Positions 44,201-52,410 of a stretch of DNA of 64,000 bases are shown here, piece by piece. A model generated the notes under the pieces. It did no database searches, was not told where the DNA came from, and worked only from the letters and a program-made list of their open reading frames with translations. The DNA is from Flavobacteria bacterium RIFCSPLOWO2_12_FULL_35_11 (GTDB lineage: Bacteria; Bacteroidota; Bacteroidia; Flavobacteriales; Flavobacteriaceae), in assembly GCA_001800975.1 (NCBI GenBank), contig MGWK01000035.1, positions 25,047 to 89,046 of the forward strand. The letters run 5' to 3'. The position numbers and the translations under genes are program-made. Position 1 is the first letter of the stretch. Each line of letters starts with the position of its first letter.

Positions 44201-46074
44201 AGCTCTTTCATATAAAAACCCCTGAATAAGTTGGTTGTTTCTCCATCATAATTTTGCGGAAAGGTGATGCTGGGCGGATTTAAAACATCTGACATATCGT
44301 AAGACAAACTATCTGCCAATACCGTCATTCCTTGTGCTGAGACTATTTCAGATTTATCCAAAGTACCTGTTAAGACCAAATCATTCCAAGCGGTTCCTAA
44401 AGCAAATAGTTTTGCTTTGGTTTTTGAGATTCCGTCATCAGGAGAAGGCAATAACCAATCTCTTGTAAACTCAGAATGTATTTCGATTCCGAATTGCGAA
44501 AATCCATTTTCGCCCCATTCAACAAAACAACCCGTATTTGAATTTGTGGGTTTTTTAAAGGTGAAATTAATTTTAGGATTTGCAATAATGGTGACATCTT
44601 CAACAAGTTCTATTCTATTGGGAGGCATTTTAATATTGCTGGGATGAAATTCAATATTTTTAGCAATAAAACCAACCAATTGAACAGGATTTCCCCAATC
44701 TTGCGGGGTTGTTTTGGAAGTTATCAAATTGAATTCAGATTTATTGTTTCTAAAAACCAATTCGGTAATCGCCAATTGATCTCCATTTGGAAAAATAAGT
44801 CCGAGAGGCATTTTCACCGGCGTCGTGACTTCTGTTAAATTATTGTAAGGAATTGTTTGATTGCTTTGATTTTCAACCCAAGTAACCATACTTGAAGCCA
44901 AATTATTTGCCCAAGGATTGTTGGCTGCAATTTCCAGAGCCCAATCTTGCGGATAAACAGGCGCTGTGTCATGAATTTCTGCTGAAATTTTTCCTGTGAG
45001 CAATTTTTTATTGGTATCAACAGTAATGCTGTCAAATTTAACGCTTACCCGCGCCTTAAGCCAATTTATGAAGGCAGTTCCTTTTCCCGAAAATTTATTG
45101 GTGCCGCTAACTTGAGTTGTAATAATGGCAAATTCACCATTGGAACCCGCATAAATGGTGTCATTAACCGCAATATTTCCAGTTGCGACAACTACCTCAT
45201 CATCCTCATCAACAGGCATAGATTTATTAACGTTTGGCGCTGCTTTATTTATGGCAAACTGAAAAGGACTGCTCATTCCTTTATTTTCTCCAATTGGGTT
45301 TCCTTCTTTGTTTAATGCTTGAACATTCCATACAAATTCGCATAGAAATGGTGGATTACAAGGACCATCTACAATATTACTGATTACAGCCTGCGTAATA
45401 TTGTCAACATCTTTGGTAATAATCGGCTGGTTTACCTGCATCGCTTGCGTGCCTGTTTGTCCTTCCGTCAATTGCCAAACTTTTAACCTATAAGTTACTG
45501 GCTCTTGTGGTTTTGGTATCAAAGGAGTCCAACGAAAAAGTTGTGGAGCTGTGAAATCACCCGTTGTATAGGTATGTCCATCTGCAGGCGCTAAAGCCAG
45601 CGGTGGCTGGTATGTTTTACGCTCAGTTTCTTTTATGGTAAATGATTTACAAGCATCACCAATTAAAACCTGGCCAACTGCGCCATCGCCATAGAACTTT
45701 ACACAAAGTTCATAAATACCGGGTTTTAAAACACAAGCCTCGCCTAATAAGCTAAGTGCTGCTTCTCCCGACCATACTTTTGCTGGTGAATTAAAATTAC
45801 TTGACGGAGCATTGTCAACAGTATAGTGGCCACAAACTGCACCACTGCCTTTTATTGAAACCAAAATGCGGCTTTCCATAACCATTGGTGAAACTTTGCC
45901 TTGCTCCATTCTGGTTTGTGCGGAAATCATGAGTGGTGGCATTGACTTGGACCATTCAGCAACATTTGCATCAGGATTGGCAGGAAGAGAAATATTAATA
46001 CCGATAATTAGATTGGTTTGCGCAAAACCTTGAAAAGAAATTGCCAATAATAGGAGCACAAGATGTTTCTTCAT
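41215..46074 (-). CDS. Giant exported protein (1619 residues), unknown function
   Basis: Signal peptide (LLLAISFQGFAQ). An N-terminal domain (about 20-150) contains Cys residues (AVCGHYTV, GEACVLKPGIYELCV, GDACKSF) and is followed by an Fn3-like module (about 160-285), both shared with the 295-residue protein downstream. Residues ~290-1000 are repetitive beta-rich sequence. From ~1000 on, Gly-rich strands such as GFGGGASNNMLATINN and GRGFALGVGIKIDKNFN look barrel- or solenoid-like. A Cys/His-containing stretch (LGDCNAGDGAYHVG, WTSCTHLQYHY) lies near 1370. The end is beta-rich with no type IX sorting domain. Probably a surface or periplasm-spanning protein; role not known. Confidence 0.8.
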   Translation of the reverse strand: MKKHLVLLLLAISFQGFAQTNLIIGINISLPANPDANVAEWSKSMPPLMISAQTRMEQGKVSPMVMESRILVSIKGSGAVCGHYTVDNAPSSNFNSPAKVWSGEAALSLLGEACVLKPGIYELCVKFYGDGAVGQVLIGDACKSFTIKETERKTYQPPLALAPADGHTYTTGDFTAPQLFRWTPLIPKPQEPVTYRLKVWQLTEGQTGTQAMQVNQPIITKDVDNITQAVISNIVDGPCNPPFLCEFVWNVQALNKEGNPIGENKGMSSPFQFAINKAAPNVNKSMPVDEDDEVVVATGNIAVNDTIYAGSNGEFAIITTQVSGTNKFSGKGTAFINWLKARVSVKFDSITVDTNKKLLTGKISAEIHDTAPVYPQDWALEIAANNPWANNLASSMVTWVENQSNQTIPYNNLTEVTTPVKMPLGLIFPNGDQLAITELVFRNNKSEFNLITSKTTPQDWGNPVQLVGFIAKNIEFHPSNIKMPPNRIELVEDVTIIANPKINFTFKKPTNSNTGCFVEWGENGFSQFGIEIHSEFTRDWLLPSPDDGISKTKAKLFALGTAWNDLVLTGTLDKSEIVSAQGMTVLADSLSYDMSDVLNPPSITFPQNYDGETTNLFRGFYMKELVVEMPTTWQTHSGGKPQISVQNMIIDNTGITLFAEATNVVQFPNANVADLVASIDTVHVEIESSSLVEASVKGRIGLPVSKADSIQNPLKYIALFNNAQLPSQTSYFQLTIEPTGPIYAHLLKGVMTLAQTSNIVAYVDKNKKTFNTNLDGNFVWNDVKLGPVKHVNMNLGFQGIAMNYDSSLASNKFTFNAGSWSFASPQKFLANFPVTIDNIGFKQLPTTGSQMLHGKLNFDVIFNLSTDVGGQSKLAVELAIEDNQNASGLGKFKPKYIGTSISDISVYANLPAVSIDGTIQFRNDDPVFGNGFKGTLQATFKAPKVSISALAEFGNTSYLHTSTYRYWRVEASAIFQPGLPFLPGVAFYGFGGGASNNMLATINNTNKKYDFTPKKGSLGFKVLAVIGTTPKVETFNADVGLSGQFSAGQGMYNIGFTGDFFIGAPLLPQIDRDKAQIKGSVIADYNFPDKHFYMYAAVNVNAPPITTPSPAELTLDTNGKTNKWFFKFGEPTDTNVVTIFSANLYEYLMFGNDIKAPVNGFTEGFRNSYYNVVNQYPGIPSFPGVDGNSATGRGFALGVGIKIDKNFNTHIVNGYYLDLVLAAGAEVNLSMMEYIGQNCANPSQRIGLNGWRARGNIGFYVDASAKVIKGNDTWNLANLKAGGWLDAKFPRPTYVAGAVQGNIQIGGFTTKIHTLGDCNAGDGAYHVGKQNDHWGVNKWTSCTHLQYHYLVNQSFNKTFDWGDNCGSGDTTQPASTGPAIAQQDAAADQEQLLIKYVHPGTTYNFPVTMPIAVKYGLPLNEEFDIFEQQSSGSIINRTFKLVTTVTLQKKNETSGVYATINKKFSKNNLGEYLYVKVGALIAQQATVVLPVSNSKSKTLTPKAAVEEISNMIVSNAPNNISNVSLSENVAILTSYPAPEPGEYDNLPPEPAAVVNALELNKWYKIIVVANLKEFKNNVWVNALKSNGSPVTQTVTKTFRTGPMELVSASNVINKNNKSN

Positions 46075-46086
46075 AACTGTTGTGTT

Positions 46087-46338
46087 TTATTTTATGATTT
46101 CACCATTTCTGATTTTTATGGAAGTTTTGTCCTTTAACATTCTGACGGACGATTTTAGCTTTTCAATTTTTTCTGCGGGAACGTTCATATCGTTTTCAAG
46201 ATCGGCAATGGCTTCTTCTATAGAGTTGTATTCTTTTACATTATCATCATCAACCTTTTTTTTGATAATTAAAAGTGGTGTGGAAACAGATTGATTCCTT
46301 GTTAATAAATGCTTCAACTTTTTTAGAAAATTCCACAT
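46087..46338 (-). CDS. Small cytoplasmic protein, first gene of the exported-protein operon
   Basis: 83 residues from ATG 46338 (start MWNFLKKLKHLL). A GTG at 46371 is in frame but lies upstream of the predicted transcription start and is rejected. No signal peptide; Lys-rich, with a helical EYNSIEEAIADLENDM and LKSSVRMLKDKTSIKIRN. 12 bp before the giant gene. Family not recognised; it might be a regulator or chaperone for the operon, which is inference. Confidence 0.65.
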   Translation of the reverse strand: MWNFLKKLKHLLTRNQSVSTPLLIIKKKVDDDNVKEYNSIEEAIADLENDMNVPAEKIEKLKSSVRMLKDKTSIKIRNGEIIK

Positions 46339-46358
46339 GGGAGCTTTAGCTTTTGTAT

Positions 46359-46389
46359 CAAATCTAAACACAAGATTCGGCTATTGCAA
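46359..46389 (-). promoter_or_regulatory. -33/-7 promoter of the exported-protein operon
   Basis: On the minus strand TTG (46387-46389), 20-bp spacer, TAGATTTG (46359-46366). The -33 lies inside the palindrome CTATTG-CAATAG (46381-46392). Predicted start near 46353, leader about 15 nt. Confidence 0.65.
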
Positions 46390-46398
46390 TAGCTAACA

Positions 46399-46452
46399 AG
46401 CGTGCGGTAGGTATCAATAAACTAACGGTAGGTTTCCCTAATTTAACGGTAA
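46399..46452 (-). promoter_or_regulatory. Triple direct repeat, predicted LytTR-regulator operator
   Basis: On the minus strand TTACCGTTAAAT (46441-46452), CTACCGTTAGTT (46420-46431) and CTACCGCACGCT (46399-46410), spaced exactly 21 bp. LytTR proteins bind direct repeats about two helical turns apart, and ACCGTTAGT fits the general LytTR half-site pattern. The nearest copy ends 10 bp before the -33 box, an activator position. Confidence 0.7.
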
Positions 46453-46463
46453 GAAAGAAAAAT

Positions 46464-49463
46464 TTATTCCTTAACAATTATTTGATAAAGCGGAGGCGGA
46501 AGTGAAATTATAACTTCAGTACCGTGTGAATTATTATTTTGGTTGCTTAAATCATCAATCATAATTGGCTGGGGCAATTCCATTTTTTCGCTTAACAAGC
46601 GGAGGCGTTCCTCAATAATCTGGATTCCTTTTGAAATATGATCTGCTTTTTTATGTTTTCTTGCTTCAATAATTCCAATGCCATTATCGGTAACTTTTAT
46701 CATTAACGATTTACAAATTTCGCCATCAATTTCTACATTTTCAAAAGAAAAGGAGATGGTCAGTAAACCTTTTACCCCCGAATTAATAATGCCGTGCCAC
46801 AATGCGTTTTCAACAAATGGCTGAAGAATCATATTAGGAATCATTAATGTATTTAAATCTATATCGTTCCCTGTAATAATCTCATATGAAAACCTTTCCT
46901 GAAACCTGAGCTTTTCAAGATTCAAATATAGTTTAAGTCGGTTGATTTCTTCAGATAAAAGTATAAATCCGCTTCCTGCGGTTTCCAAATTTTTACGTAT
47001 CAATTTTGCCATAATCGCTATATAATCATTGGCTTCTTCATTTCTGTTGCTGTTGATAAGATATTGCACCGAATTAAGGGAATTAAAAATAAAATGCGGA
47101 TTCATCATGGCCGACAAGGCTTGATGTTTAAGATCATTAATTCTCTGATTCAATTTTAGTTTTTTACGTGTTTTCCGCTGTTGAATTCTCGCGTGCCAAG
47201 CCACCATTAAACTGGAAACCAGGGCAACGATTAAGAGCATCAAAAATTTAAACCAAATGGTTTCAGTAAAACGAGGTTTCACTTCAAAGGAAATCTGGGC
47301 TGGATTGCTCCAATAACTATTTTGAGATTTTGCTCTAATGAGGAGGTTATAATTTCCGTTTTTTAAGGAAAGAAAATTAAGAAAATCATCGTGGATATCT
47401 TTCCATTTTGTTCCGTCCAATTTATACTGATACATGACAGAACCCGAAGAAGAAAAATTTAGCGCTTTAAAGTTAATGGAAACATTTCGCTGTTCGGGCT
47501 CAAAAACCAAATGGTTATAGTTGGTGTAAATTGAATCACCTGCTTTTACACTAATAATTTTAACTTGAAGTTGCGGTAAAACAGCATTGTCAAACAAATC
47601 AATATCCAAAAATGTGATCCCGCCACTTGAACCAATCGCTAACTGATTTTTTTCTTGATCATAAAAAAGTGAATAAACTTCATCTGATGGAAGTCCGGTT
47701 TGCCTATTAAAATATTTAATAGTGTTGCCATCAACTAAATAAAGCCCTTTCATATTCCCAACCCAAATTCTGTTTTTTTTGTCTGAAACAAGTGATGTAG
47801 AAGATGATAAATCCTGATCTCCAATAGTTACATAACTAGAAATGGCATTGTTTTTAAGGTTATAACTTACGATTCCTTTTTCTCCGGCAATCCAAATATG
47901 GTTGTCATTATCTTGAATGATGGCATTTATTTTTGAATTCAAAATTGGATTGGATTTAAAAAAGGTTTTCTTCAAAGTTAGTTTCCCAACTTTATCAAGC
48001 AAAACAGAAGCTTTGCATAATCCAAGTCCGGTGCCAATCCAAATTGTTTTTTCTGAATCTTCAAAAATTTGATTAATCCGGTTTGTGCTGCGATCTTCAC
48101 CAAAAATATGGACTTGTACAGCTTGGTTTTGATCATAATTCAATTCATTTTGAAGGCTGATGGAATTTGTTCTGCCCCCAAACAAGAACAGTCCATTGCT
48201 TAGTTTACAAAAAGACAGTCCATTAAATAAGTGAAATTTTATGTCTTTATAAGAAATAGTGCTTATCTCATTTTTTAAAAATGAACCGCATACAAAAAAT
48301 TCATTATTACTGTTATTAATTGAATAAATATATTCTGAAAAAGGTTTATTATATTCATTTTTAATCTGGTCGAATTTTCCGTTCTCCAAAATACTGACGC
48401 CATTAAATGTTCCTAATATTAATTTGCCTGAACTATCTTTTGCTATGGAATAAATATTGTTATTATGCAATCCGTCATTTTCATTATAGCTTTTTAAGTA
48501 TAGATTATTAATGCAAAAAACCCCTTTGCCAAAAGTGCTGACCCAAATATTTCCTTCATTATCTTCAAAATATTTGTTTACCAGCGTATTCTGTAAGCCT
48601 AATTTACTTCCAATGTCTATTATTTTGTTTGAACCATTTGGAATCATATGAAAACCCGAGTTTCTGGTTGAAAACCAGATATTTCTATTTTTATCGCTTA
48701 AAATAGCGATAACATCATTGTTGGCCGCTAAATCTATTTTATATGTGCCAATTATAACCTTGTTTTTTAATTGGTAAATTGTTCCTTGTGTTCCGATAAA
48801 GTAACTGCCGTCATTGCCATTGGCGAGACAAAAAACAGAAGTTTCGGGTAAGCCTTCGATGTTCAATTTTGAAAGCGATTCAGCTTTAAAATCATACAAA
48901 CCTACTGTAGTTAAAGCCATTAAATCACCATTTGCCAGTTTTTCTAATTTATTGATATACACCGGCAATCCATTAATAACTTTGGTATTCAGTTTGCCCG
49001 ATGCAGTTTCATTAATCAAATTAATATCACCCCAACCATTATACGCAATGATTTTATGTTCATTTTTTTTTGAAGTGTCGAGTATTAGATATGAAATCAC
49101 CAAACTTATGCCATCAATTTCACTGCAATAATTTTCAATTTTACCGTTTTTAAAAAGATTAATTCCTTTTTCAAAATTACCGATGTATAATTCTCCATTT
49201 TTTCCTTCCAAAAGAGAAATAATTGAATTGGAATTTAAACCGTCTTTGGTTCGGAATGTGGCAAAGTGATTGCCGTCAAACTTACTTATTCCATTTGCGG
49301 TGGCAAACCACATAAATCCGTCTTTATCTTGAATAATGTCGTAAACGGTGGAAGAAGCCAATCCGTCGGATGAAGTATAATGATAATAAGACGGGGTTTG
49401 AGAATGAATATTTATAAAAAAAATGAGAAATAATACGGCAAAAATTATATTTTTTTTAACCAT
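46464..49463 (-). CDS. Two-component sensor kinase with beta-propeller sensor (LytS-type kinase)
   Basis: 999 residues. Signal peptide or first helix (LFLIFFINIHSQ), then about 14 propeller repeats (DKDGFMWFATANGISKFDG and DNEGNIWVSTFGKGVF types, 30-630), a Y_Y_Y-like Ig domain (about 640-730), one membrane helix (about 735-757) and a His-kinase domain with MNPHFIFNSLNSVQYLI; the His is phosphorylated. The ATPase part has NGIGI. The layout matches periplasmic ligand sensing as in Bacteroidota polysaccharide sensors, here without AraC fusion. 2 bp after the LytTR regulator gene. Confidence 0.92.
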   Translation of the reverse strand: MVKKNIIFAVLFLIFFINIHSQTPSYYHYTSSDGLASSTVYDIIQDKDGFMWFATANGISKFDGNHFATFRTKDGLNSNSIISLLEGKNGELYIGNFEKGINLFKNGKIENYCSEIDGISLVISYLILDTSKKNEHKIIAYNGWGDINLINETASGKLNTKVINGLPVYINKLEKLANGDLMALTTVGLYDFKAESLSKLNIEGLPETSVFCLANGNDGSYFIGTQGTIYQLKNKVIIGTYKIDLAANNDVIAILSDKNRNIWFSTRNSGFHMIPNGSNKIIDIGSKLGLQNTLVNKYFEDNEGNIWVSTFGKGVFCINNLYLKSYNENDGLHNNNIYSIAKDSSGKLILGTFNGVSILENGKFDQIKNEYNKPFSEYIYSINNSNNEFFVCGSFLKNEISTISYKDIKFHLFNGLSFCKLSNGLFLFGGRTNSISLQNELNYDQNQAVQVHIFGEDRSTNRINQIFEDSEKTIWIGTGLGLCKASVLLDKVGKLTLKKTFFKSNPILNSKINAIIQDNDNHIWIAGEKGIVSYNLKNNAISSYVTIGDQDLSSSTSLVSDKKNRIWVGNMKGLYLVDGNTIKYFNRQTGLPSDEVYSLFYDQEKNQLAIGSSGGITFLDIDLFDNAVLPQLQVKIISVKAGDSIYTNYNHLVFEPEQRNVSINFKALNFSSSGSVMYQYKLDGTKWKDIHDDFLNFLSLKNGNYNLLIRAKSQNSYWSNPAQISFEVKPRFTETIWFKFLMLLIVALVSSLMVAWHARIQQRKTRKKLKLNQRINDLKHQALSAMMNPHFIFNSLNSVQYLINSNRNEEANDYIAIMAKLIRKNLETAGSGFILLSEEINRLKLYLNLEKLRFQERFSYEIITGNDIDLNTLMIPNMILQPFVENALWHGIINSGVKGLLTISFSFENVEIDGEICKSLMIKVTDNGIGIIEARKHKKADHISKGIQIIEERLRLLSEKMELPQPIMIDDLSNQNNNSHGTEVIISLPPPLYQIIVKE

Positions 49464-49465
49464 CT

Positions 49466-50218
49466 CTAAACCTTATTTAGAAATGTTTTTACGCGTTGAA
49501 TAAATTCCGGTGTTTTTCGTCGCGATATTTCAACTTGACTGCCATCTGACATGGTCACAAAGTTTCCGCTAAAGTTTGAATAATCCTTAATATATTTTAA
49601 ATTAATCAGATGGGATTTGTGAATCCGAAAAAAATATTCTTTTGGCAATGATGCTTCAAAATCTTTTAAGGTGCGCGATATTACGGAGTTTTTTTTGTCT
49701 TTAGTAACAATCGTGGTATAACAGCCATCAGCTTCTAAACGCAAAATATCGTCAATATTGAGTATATTAAATCCACGTGAAGCAGAAATAATTAATTTAT
49801 TGTTTTCTAAAATAGGTTTGGTGCTGATTTTTTTATCTTTTATAGTCAGCAATTTTTTAACGCATAACTTAAGTTCTTTAATATTTATGGGTTTTAAGAG
49901 ATAATCTTCTGCACGAACTTTTACCGCATTGATTCCATATTCCTCGTGGGCACTCACAAATACAACCATAAATTTCCGATCTTCAAACTCTTCAAGAAAA
50001 TCAAATCCATCAAGTACGGGCATATTAATATCAAGAAAAACAACATCTGGCGTATGATTTTTCACCAAAGCTATTGCCGAAACCACATCATCCGCGCTTC
50101 CTTTAACTTCAATTTCCGGACAGTAATTTTTAATAATCAGTTTGAGATTTTCCCTGCCATAAAGTTCATCATCAACTATTATTGCGGTCAGCTTATTAAT
50201 TACAATTTGTGAGGACAT
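49466..50218 (-). CDS. LytTR-family response regulator
   Basis: 250 residues. Receiver domain (10-130) with IIVDDELYG acidic pocket, phospho-acceptor Asp in DVVFLDINMP and the Lys of YLLKPIN. The C-terminal LytTR DNA-binding domain (about 150-248) contains RLEADGCYTTIVT and FFRIHKSHLINLKYIKDY. It pairs with the adjacent sensor kinase and probably binds the 21-bp repeats ahead of the exported-protein operon. Confidence 0.95.
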   Translation of the reverse strand: MSSQIVINKLTAIIVDDELYGRENLKLIIKNYCPEIEVKGSADDVVSAIALVKNHTPDVVFLDINMPVLDGFDFLEEFEDRKFMVVFVSAHEEYGINAVKVRAEDYLLKPINIKELKLCVKKLLTIKDKKISTKPILENNKLIISASRGFNILNIDDILRLEADGCYTTIVTKDKKNSVISRTLKDFEASLPKEYFFRIHKSHLINLKYIKDYSNFSGNFVTMSDGSQVEISRRKTPEFIQRVKTFLNKV

Positions 50219-50517
50219 AAATTTTGAATAATTTGAATTATAAAACTATACCTTTTGAAAAAAATTTAATTGTATTCTTTGCTGTTTTTTAATGCGACCA
50301 TCGTTAAATTAGTCGTTATTAACAAGCGCACAGCTGATTACTCGAACATATATAGTTTATGTTGCAGCTCCTTCAAAAACATGAATCAATTAGCACGCTG
50401 TTAAAATACTGTTTTTTTGCATATCATTTTTATCGCACCCAATTAAAAACTATTTGGCGAAATTTATTATATGAAATAGCCACAAAAGTGAAAATAGTTT
50501 TAGGGGAATTACATTTA
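50219..50517. other. Gene-free region upstream of the response regulator
   Basis: About 300 bp without a credible gene. It holds the word TAACAAGCG (50320-50328), also found beside the exported-protein promoter (46394-46402), and two CGTT words at 50302 and 50314. No full -7 box was identified for the regulator. Confidence 0.5.
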
Positions 50518-50579
50518 CAAAAACCACCTAAAAAAAACGCCTTAAAGAAATTCTTTAAGGCGTTTTTTAATTTATGGAA
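50518..50579. terminator. Terminator, copy 2 of the dispersed repeat, after tig
   Basis: Stem AACGCCTTAAAGAA / TTCTTTAAGGCGTT with A-run and T-run. Flanks match the copy at 34719-34779, and the one stem difference is compensated on the other arm. Confidence 0.9.
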
Positions 50580-50589
50580 ATGGAAACTA

Positions 50590-51912
50590 TTATTTGTAAA
50601 CTTCTTTTACAAACTCTTCGTAGTTCACCTCTTTTGTTTTAAAAGCAATTTTTTCTTTATAGAAATTCAATAATTTTTGGCTTACCAATTGTTCTTGCAA
50701 ACGTTTGGCTTCATCTTGGTTGCTTAAAACACGTTGAACAATATCATCCAATTCTTTTTCTTCATGATTTAGTTGTCCGTATTGTGCCATTTGAATTTTC
50801 ACAAAACCTTTGGTAAAGTCTTTCAATTCATCAAAACTAATTTGAAGTTTATTTTCTTTTAAAATTTTGCCTTCAATTAATTGATAACGCAAGCCTTTTT
50901 CTGATTTTTCGTATTCTTCTGCAGCATCTTCAGGAGTCATTGGTTTTTCACCGGCAACAACCATCCATTTTTTCAAAAATTCAGCAGGCAAATCAAATTT
51001 TGTGTTTTCAACTAAATATTCGGTTACCGCATTCAATAATTGTTGATCAGCTTGAGTTTGAAATTGTTTTTCAGCGTCTTCTTTTATTTTGGCTTTTAAT
51101 TCTTCTTCAGATTTCACCACATCAGCGCCAAAAATTTTATCGAACAATTCTTGGTTAATTTCCGCTAGTTCATTGGCGTTAATTTCTTCAATGGTAAAAG
51201 TTACCGGAATTTCAATCCCGTGAATTTCATCGTGGCTTAAACCTAAAGCGCCCATTAATTTATGGTCGTCATCAAACAAACCTTTGGTATTTAATTCAAC
51301 AACATCCCCAACTTTTTTTCCAAGAAATTTTTGTTGATTTGCTTTTCCTTTTACGGATTCTAAAGCAATTGTAGATTTTTTGTTGATTTCTTTTTCTTCA
51401 TTAACAAAAGTTCCTGCAATATTCACGCCTTCTTCAACAGTTTCCTTAGGAACCAATTTCCCGAACCGCTTTCTGATATTTTCAACTTCTTTTTTTAACA
51501 ATTCTTTGTCTGCAACAATATTGTATTTTGTGATTTTGTTTTTTGCATCAAGGTTTATTTCAAATTCCGGAGACAAACCCAATTCAAATTCAAAGGTATA
51601 ATCTTCAGTTTCCCAAGAAAATTCTTCTTCCATTTTTGGCAATGGATTTCCAAGAATGTCTAATTTCTCTTCAATTAAAAAATTGTTTAAAGCTTCCTGC
51701 AACAGTTTATTAACCTCATCAATCATAATAGATTTTCCGTACTGCTTTTTAACCATTCCCATTGGAACCTGTCCTTTTCTAAATCCTGGAACGTCAGCTT
51801 TTTTACGGTAATCCTGTAAAATTTTCGCTACTTTTTCTTGGTAATCAGCGGCTGTAATTTCAACCTTTACCACTGCATTTAACGCATCAATATTTTCTTT
51901 TGTAATATTCAT
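50590..51912 (-). CDS. tig: Trigger factor (ribosome-associated chaperone)
   Basis: 440 residues. Ribosome-binding domain with the signature VPGFRKGQVPMGMVKKQYGK (41-60), a PPIase-like middle domain (about 150-240) and a helical C-terminal chaperone domain. It binds nascent chains at the exit tunnel. Single-gene unit with a strong promoter at 51952-51982. Confidence 0.95.
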   Translation of the reverse strand: MNITKENIDALNAVVKVEITAADYQEKVAKILQDYRKKADVPGFRKGQVPMGMVKKQYGKSIMIDEVNKLLQEALNNFLIEEKLDILGNPLPKMEEEFSWETEDYTFEFELGLSPEFEINLDAKNKITKYNIVADKELLKKEVENIRKRFGKLVPKETVEEGVNIAGTFVNEEKEINKKSTIALESVKGKANQQKFLGKKVGDVVELNTKGLFDDDHKLMGALGLSHDEIHGIEIPVTFTIEEINANELAEINQELFDKIFGADVVKSEEELKAKIKEDAEKQFQTQADQQLLNAVTEYLVENTKFDLPAEFLKKWMVVAGEKPMTPEDAAEEYEKSEKGLRYQLIEGKILKENKLQISFDELKDFTKGFVKIQMAQYGQLNHEEKELDDIVQRVLSNQDEAKRLQEQLVSQKLLNFYKEKIAFKTKEVNYEEFVKEVYK

Positions 51913-51951
51913 TTTATGCTGTTTTTATCTTAAATCATTCAAAATTGGGTG

Positions 51952-51982
51952 CAAAAGTACTATTTTTTGCGCATCTAACAAA
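51952..51982 (-). promoter_or_regulatory. -33/-7 promoter of tig
   Basis: On the minus strand TTTG (51979-51982), 19-bp spacer, TACTTTTG (51952-51959): the full Bacteroidota consensus with ideal spacing. Leader about 34 nt. Confidence 0.8.
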
Positions 51983-52015
51983 TATTTAACCTCTTCAAAT
52001 TCAACTATTTTCTTT

Positions 52016-52354
52016 CTATTCGTCTAAAAATGAATATAAAATAGATTCAAATATGGAGAGTATCAAACTAAATAATAGGGCAATCCAAAAGCCTGTTACA
52101 TGAAAACCATCAATAAGATTGTCGGCCAACAAAATAATTAACGCGTTGATAACCAATAAAAACAAGCCCAAAGTTAGGATGGTAACCGGCAGCGTTAATA
52201 TAATAAGCAGCGGTTTTATGGTAACCCGCAACAATGCCAAAACAACTGCTACAATAACGGCACTGGTGAAGTTTACTACCGAAACTCCCGGCAAAAAATG
52301 GGCAATTACCAAAACTGCAACTGCGGTTAATACTATTTTTAAAATTAAGTTCAT
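52016..52354 (-). CDS. Phage-holin-4-2 family (YvlD-like) membrane protein
   Basis: 112 residues, four hydrophobic helices with short loops; LRVTIKPLLIILTLPVTILT is the family core. Despite the name, such proteins are common chromosomal membrane proteins of unknown role, and nothing phage-like is nearby. Follows the hydrolase gene by 56 bp. Confidence 0.85.
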   Translation of the reverse strand: MNLILKIVLTAVAVLVIAHFLPGVSVVNFTSAVIVAVVLALLRVTIKPLLIILTLPVTILTLGLFLLVINALIILLADNLIDGFHVTGFWIALLFSLILSIFESILYSFLDE

Positions 52355-52410
52355 GGATTTATGTTTTTAAGTGAATTATAAAATTAACTAAAATTATGCC
52401 AACAAACTAA

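Noticed and set aside
41215..46074. Type IX secretion sorting domain on the giant and Fn3 proteins
   Set aside because: The C-termini lack the short conserved Ig-like tail pattern; export beyond the periplasm by this route is not supported.
50359..50673. Possible 104-residue gene on the plus strand before tig
   Set aside because: It runs through the dispersed terminator repeat and into the 3' end of tig, and its translation is Lys/Phe-rich shadow sequence with no signal or domain.
52016..52354. Holin-family gene as a prophage remnant
   Set aside because: The family is common in non-phage chromosomes and no other phage gene is nearby.
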